Part shown: in pieces, positions 60,588 to 64,000 of the stretch
Numbering within the stretch: position 1 is the stretch's first letter
How the letters are laid out: the number at the start of each line of letters is the position of its first letter
Assembly (NCBI RefSeq): GCF_001813675.1
Contig: NZ_KV813675.1
Coordinates: 315,722-379,721, forward strand
Length of the DNA: 64,000 nucleotides
Origin: Streptococcus sp. HMSC078D09
Lineage (GTDB): Bacteria > Bacillota > Bacilli > Lactobacillales > Streptococcaceae
Reading direction: 5' to 3'
The notes under the pieces: model-generated
The model's input: the letters and a program-made list of their open reading frames with translations, nothing else
Databases searched by the model: none
What the model was told of the DNA's origin: nothing
Translations under genes and position numbers: made by a program

Positions 60588-61184
60588 ATGGCGAGAATCA
60601 TCGGATTAACAGGAGGGATTGCTTCAGGAAAATCCACTGTCACCTCCTATTTGAAAGAAAAAGGTTATCCTGTCATTGATGCTGATCGAGTGGTTCATGA
60701 CTTGCAAGTTCCAGGAGGAACTCTCTACCGTGTCTTAGTAGATCATTTTGGTAAAGAGATCCTTACCAAAGAAGGTGAGCTGGATCGCGTCGCTTTAGGT
60801 CAACGGATTTTTTCAAGTCCTAGTGAACGAGACTGGTCCAATCGCGTCCAAGGCCAGCTCATTCGTGAGGCTTTGGCAGATGCAAGAGACAGGCAAGCTG
60901 CTCAATCCGGTCTCTTTTTTATGGATATTCCCCTCTTGATCGAGCAGCACTATGAAGAGTGGTTTGAGGCTGTATGGTTGGTAGCTGTCTCAAAAGAAAC
61001 CCAGTTCAAGCGCCTGATGAAACGCAACCACTTATCAGAACTGCAGGCTAAAGAACGCATCGCTGCTCAAATGCCGCTAGATGAAAAAAGAGCCCATGCA
61101 GATCTGGTCTTAGACAATAATGGCGATCTAACTGCCCTCTATGCCCAATTAGATGCAGCCCTAAAACAATTAGAAAGAAGATGA
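60588..61184 (+). CDS. coaE: dephospho-CoA kinase
   Basis: A 198-residue enzyme for the last step of CoA synthesis. The P-loop is GLTGGIASGKST, and DADRVVHDLQ follows. It begins directly after the mutM stop with AAAGGAGAACTAG upstream. Its stop overlaps the ATG of the next gene (ATGA at 61181-61184), the usual coupled arrangement. Confidence 0.96.
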   Translation: MARIIGLTGGIASGKSTVTSYLKEKGYPVIDADRVVHDLQVPGGTLYRVLVDHFGKEILTKEGELDRVALGQRIFSSPSERDWSNRVQGQLIREALADARDRQAAQSGLFFMDIPLLIEQHYEEWFEAVWLVAVSKETQFKRLMKRNHLSELQAKERIAAQMPLDEKRAHADLVLDNNGDLTALYAQLDAALKQLERR

Positions 61185-62400
61185 TTTTATCACAAGAGAA
61201 ATCAATTGGCGTAAAAATCTATATATTGCCTGGATCGGGTGCTTTTTCATCGGAGCTAGCCTTTCGTTAGTTGTGCCTTTTATGGCTCTATTTGTAGAAG
61301 AGTTGGGCGTTACGGGCAAGGCTGTTCCTTTTTATGCTGGGATTGCCGTCGCGAGTTCTTCTGTAACCTCTGCGATCATGTCTCCCATCTGGGGGAGCCT
61401 GGCCGACCGCTATGGTCGAAAACCCATGATGCTCAGGGCTTCTATTGCTATGACCCTGACCATGGGAGGGATCGCCTTTGTGCCATCCGTCTTTTGGCTC
61501 TTGGTTTTGCGCTTTCTCAACGGTGTCTTTTCAGGCTTTGTCCCTAATAGTACAGCCTTGATTGCCAGTCAAGTATCAAAGGACCAATCAGGCTATGCCC
61601 TGGGGACTTTGTCGACCGGTGTCGTAGCTGGAACCTTGATGGGGCCTTTGATTGGGGGACTCATTGCTGAAAATCTGGGAATGCGCAATGTCTTTCTTTT
61701 GGTTGGCTTTTTCTTATTTCTAGTGTCCCTTTTAACCTTTTGGGGCATCGAGGAAGACTATGAGCCCATTCCAAAAGAAGAACAAAAATCCAGTTGGCAG
61801 TTGCTCATGTCCATTCAGCAAAAGGATATTCTCTTAGGCCTCTTTTTGACCAGTATGACCATTCAAATGATCGCCCAATCTATTTCTCCAATCCTGCCTC
61901 TTTATGTGCGAGCTTTAGGGCAAAGAGATAACTTGATTTTTGTATCGGGGATGATTGTTTCGGCTATGGGAGTCTCTAGTATGCTCTTTTCAGGTTGGAT
62001 GGGAAAACTCGGAGACCGAATCGGGAATCACCGGCTCTTATTAATCGCCCTTCTCTATAGTGGTTGTCTTTATATTCTCTGTGCCCAAGCGCAAACGCCT
62101 CTGCAATTAGGAATCTTACGCTTCCTTTTTGGGATTGGGACTGGTGCCCTTTTACCAGGAGTTTCTGCTTTGTTAAATCGCTTAACCCCTCCTGAAGGGA
62201 TCTCTCGGATCTTTAGCTACAACCAGCTCTTTTACTACTTAGGTGGCGTGTTAGGGCCAATGATGGGATCGAGTATTTTCATGCATTTTGGCTATCATTG
62301 GGTTTTTTACGGCACAGCCCTCTTGGCCTTTACCGATTTGATTTTCCTCTTATTCTTATTTAGAAAGTATTTGAAAGTGAGAGACGTACGTGCGAATTAA
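61181..62400 (+). pseudogene. MFS efflux transporter (PmrA/MdtG-like) with a start-proximal frameshift
   Basis: The protein frame (MFS, about twelve segments, A-motif GSLADRYGRKPMMLRA) is intact from 61189 to 62400: ITREINWRKNLYIAWIGCFF onward. No ATG opens it. The ATG at 61181, which overlaps the coaE stop in the usual way, is in another frame. One extra T in the T4 tract (61185-61188) would give MIFITREINWRK, the expected start. So a one-base deletion after the second codon is likely. Without it, only a GTG at 61273 could start, losing the first membrane segment. Initiation at ATC or a sequence error are alternatives. Pneumococcal PmrA occupies this position. Confidence 0.75.
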
Positions 62401-62539
62401 AGTTCAATTGACCTGCACAAGCTGTGGGAGTCAGAATTATTTGACCAGTAAAAATACCAAAACCCATCCCGAAAAGATCGAGGTCTTGAAGTATTGTCCC
62501 AAGGAAAGAAAAGTAACCTTACATATTGAATCAAAATGA
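62390..62539 (+). CDS. rpmG: 50S ribosomal protein L33
   Basis: A 49-residue protein starting at GTG (62390), with GAGAG upstream. It has the zinc-binding form CTSCG near the N-terminus; the second cysteine pair is reduced to one (KYCPKERK). This gives a mixed state between C+ and C- L33 types. It overlaps the MFS end by 11 bases. Gene order MFS-rpmG-secG-rnr is conserved in streptococci. Confidence 0.93.
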   Translation: MRIKVQLTCTSCGSQNYLTSKNTKTHPEKIEVLKYCPKERKVTLHIESK

Positions 62540-62580
62540 TTTTCATGGTATAATAGTGAGGATTTTAAGGAGTTTTGAAT

Positions 62581-62814
62581 ATGAGCGGAGCATTAACAAC
62601 TATTTTACTAGTATTATCAGTATTGATTATTATCGCAATTTTTATGCAACCAACAAAAAACCAATCGAGCAACGTCTTTGACGCAAGCTCAAATGACTTG
62701 TTTGAACGTTCAAAAGCGCGCGGGTTTGAAGCCGTGATGCAGCGTTTAACAGCTATTATGATCTTCTTTTGGTTATTGATCGCGATGATCTTAATGGTAC
62801 TTTCTAGTAGATAA
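62581..62814 (+). CDS. secG: preprotein translocase subunit SecG
   Basis: A 77-residue membrane protein with two hydrophobic segments (TTILLVLSVLIIIAIFM and LTAIMIFFWLLIAMILMVL) separated by a polar loop (KNQSSNVFDASSNDLFERSK). SecG helps SecYE export proteins. I chose the ATG at 62581 with AAGGAG nine bases upstream; a TTG two codons earlier is too close. TATAAT near 62550 gives a promoter. Confidence 0.95.
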   Translation: MSGALTTILLVLSVLIIIAIFMQPTKNQSSNVFDASSNDLFERSKARGFEAVMQRLTAIMIFFWLLIAMILMVLSSR

Positions 62815-62882
62815 GATAGGCTCAGACAATGTCTTTGCCTATTTTTATTTTGCAAAACGATGATTATAAAATTAGATAGAAA

Positions 62883-62915
62883 AAAGGAGGCTGGATAACC
62901 AGCAAAAAATTAATG
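62883..62915 (+). promoter_or_regulatory. rnr ribosome binding site with a hairpin between Shine-Dalgarno and ATG
   Basis: AAAGGAG (62883-62889) is 23 bases from the ATG at 62913, too far for normal use. A perfect 5-bp hairpin GCTGG-ATAA-CCAGC (62890-62903) fills the gap. Folded, it leaves nine bases of effective spacing, which is normal. No other Shine-Dalgarno is present. Confidence 0.65.
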
Positions 62916-64000
62916 AAAACAGATATAAAAGAATATTTACAAGAGCATGACAAAGCCCAGATCAATGATCTGGCAGCAGCTCTAGGAAAAGAAGGATCTA
63001 AGGATTTTCGTGACTTGGTCAAAACCATCTCTCTGATGGAACGCCGTCATGAGTTGAAATTCGAGGATGATGGCTCTCTTCGTTTGGCTCAAAAGAAGGC
63101 CCCAGCCATTACCCTCAAGGGGATCTTTCATGCCCATAAAAATGGCTTTGGCTTTGTCAGTTTAGAAGGCGAAGAAGAGGACCTCTTTGTTGGTCGAAAT
63201 GATGTCAACCACGCCATCGATGGGGATACTGTTGAGATCGTCATTACCAAGGTAGCAGACCGAAACAAAGGAACGGCAGCAGAAGCGAAGATTATTGATG
63301 TCTTGGATCATAGCGTCAAAACGGTTGTTGGACAAATTGTTCTGGATGAGGAAAAGCCCAAATATGCCGGCTACATTCGTTCGAAAAATCAAAAAATCAG
63401 CCAGCTGATCTATGTGAAGAAGCCAGCCATCCAATTGGAAGGTACCGAAATCCTCAAGGTCGAAATTGATCAATACCCGAGCCGCAAACACAATTATTTT
63501 GTGGCAACTGTGCGGGATGTGGTCGGTCATGTGACAGATCCTGGAATTGATGTCTTGGAAGTGCTAGAATCTATGGATATCGTCTCAGAATTTCCAGAAG
63601 AAGTGCTGAAAGAGGCTGAGCAGGTTCCAGATGCACCATCTGCAAAGGATATAGAGGGGCGGTTGGATCTGCGAGAGGAGATCACTTTTACGATCGACGG
63701 AGCGGATGCCAAAGACTTGGACGATGCGGTCCATATCAAGCCACTCAAGAACGGCAATTTTGAGCTGGGGGTTCACATCGCAGATGTCTCTTATTACGTT
63801 ACAGAAGGCTCAGCTCTTGATAAGGAAGCTCTAAATCGTGCAACCTCTGTCTATGTGACCGACCGAGTAGTACCCATGCTTCCAGAACGCTTGTCCAATG
63901 GGATCTGTTCTTTAAATCCGAATGTGGACCGCCTGACCCAGTCTGCCATCATGGAGATTGATCCCCATGGAAAGGTCGTCAAGCACACCATTACCCAAAC
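62913..64000 (+). CDS. rnr: ribonuclease R, 3' end beyond the window
   Basis: The first 362 codons of RNase R, a processive 3'-5' exoribonuclease of the RNB family. An N-terminal winged helix (IKEYLQEHDKAQINDLAAALGK), two cold-shock-like OB folds (GIFHAHKNGFGFVSLEGEEEDLFV) and the start of the RNB domain (TFTIDGADAKDLDDAVHIK, with catalytic Asp residues) are visible. The S1 domain is outside the window. The ATG is preceded by an unusual hairpin-spaced Shine-Dalgarno. Next to secG as usual. Confidence 0.95.
   Translation, partial: MKTDIKEYLQEHDKAQINDLAAALGKEGSKDFRDLVKTISLMERRHELKFEDDGSLRLAQKKAPAITLKGIFHAHKNGFGFVSLEGEEEDLFVGRNDVNHAIDGDTVEIVITKVADRNKGTAAEAKIIDVLDHSVKTVVGQIVLDEEKPKYAGYIRSKNQKISQLIYVKKPAIQLEGTEILKVEIDQYPSRKHNYFVATVRDVVGHVTDPGIDVLEVLESMDIVSEFPEEVLKEAEQVPDAPSAKDIEGRLDLREEITFTIDGADAKDLDDAVHIKPLKNGNFELGVHIADVSYYVTEGSALDKEALNRATSVYVTDRVVPMLPERLSNGICSLNPNVDRLTQSAIMEIDPHGKVVKHTITQ

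Noticed and set aside
1..64000. CRISPR array or cas genes
   Set aside because: No regularly spaced short direct repeats and no Cas-like proteins were seen; family A and B repeats are far apart and hairpin-forming.

Overview
This window is chromosomal DNA of a Streptococcus, most likely an oral mitis/sanguinis-group species such as S. parasanguinis or S. australis. The evidence is gene content and order: murE/murJ, upp-clpP-ylbG-livJHMGF-acuB, tmk-holB-yabA-rsmI, pyrH-frr-cvfB-yozE-phoH, and ybeY-dgkA-era-mutM-coaE-MFS-rpmG-secG-rnr. MurE has the DDPN motif of L-lysine-adding ligases. There are Rgg regulators, an LPXTG surface protein, and operators readable as CtsR, CodY, CcpA and MET boxes. 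The species call is inference; the genus call is firm.

Layout. 0-7 kb: an NlpC/P60-like hydrolase cut by the window edge, a DUF1803 gene, divergent murE and murJ, then a trans-sulfuration pair (metB-like, patB-like) under a perfect MET-box. 7-10 kb: an M-box riboswitch, a 29-codon upstream ORF and mgtA. 10-17.5 kb: upp, CtsR-controlled clpP, ylbG, the complete branched-chain amino acid ABC operon under a CodY-like box, and a CBS/ACT protein. 17.5-22.8 kb: yitT (minus strand) and the tmk-to-arsC-like operon. 22.8-26.5 kb: accessory DNA with an IS3 element carrying a nonsense mutation, a CcpA-boxed LPXTG surface protein and a decayed YkgJ-family gene. 26.5-30.3 kb: an ABC-F protein, a cyclophilin lipoprotein and a DMT exporter. 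30.4-33.5 kb: a cluster of unknown membrane proteins, two of them frameshifted. 33.6-38.7 kb: ftsK, a VOC protein and a P-type ATPase. 38.8-41.3 kb: an Rgg regulator divergent from an ABC exporter. 41.4-48.6 kb: DUF3397, rplK-rplA, an amino acid permease, pyrH-frr, cvfB-yozE and phoH. 49-51 kb: ald, a GNAT gene and tRNA-Thr. 51-54 kb: an AT-rich insert with a second Rgg and an MFS transporter. 54-57.8 kb: a heterodimeric ABC exporter pair behind a leader peptide and two terminators. 57.9-64 kb: the conserved ybeY-to-rnr block, with rnr running off the end.

Two dispersed structured repeat families are present. Family A (about 180 bp, three hairpins) has two copies, directly 3' of murJ and clpP. 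Family B (138-162 bp, terminal inverted repeats, several hairpins whose arms change in compensating pairs between copies) has four copies and one remnant.

The strongest leads are regulatory. mgtA appears to have an acidic/proline-rich leader ORF between the M-box terminator and the gene. The ABC exporter pair has a 23-codon leader ORF followed by two terminators with interchangeable arms. rnr has a small hairpin between its Shine-Dalgarno sequence and its start codon. Several starts (murE, ftsK, DUF3397) lie only 6-7 bases after a -10 box and look leaderless. All calls come from reading the sequence; no database search was run.
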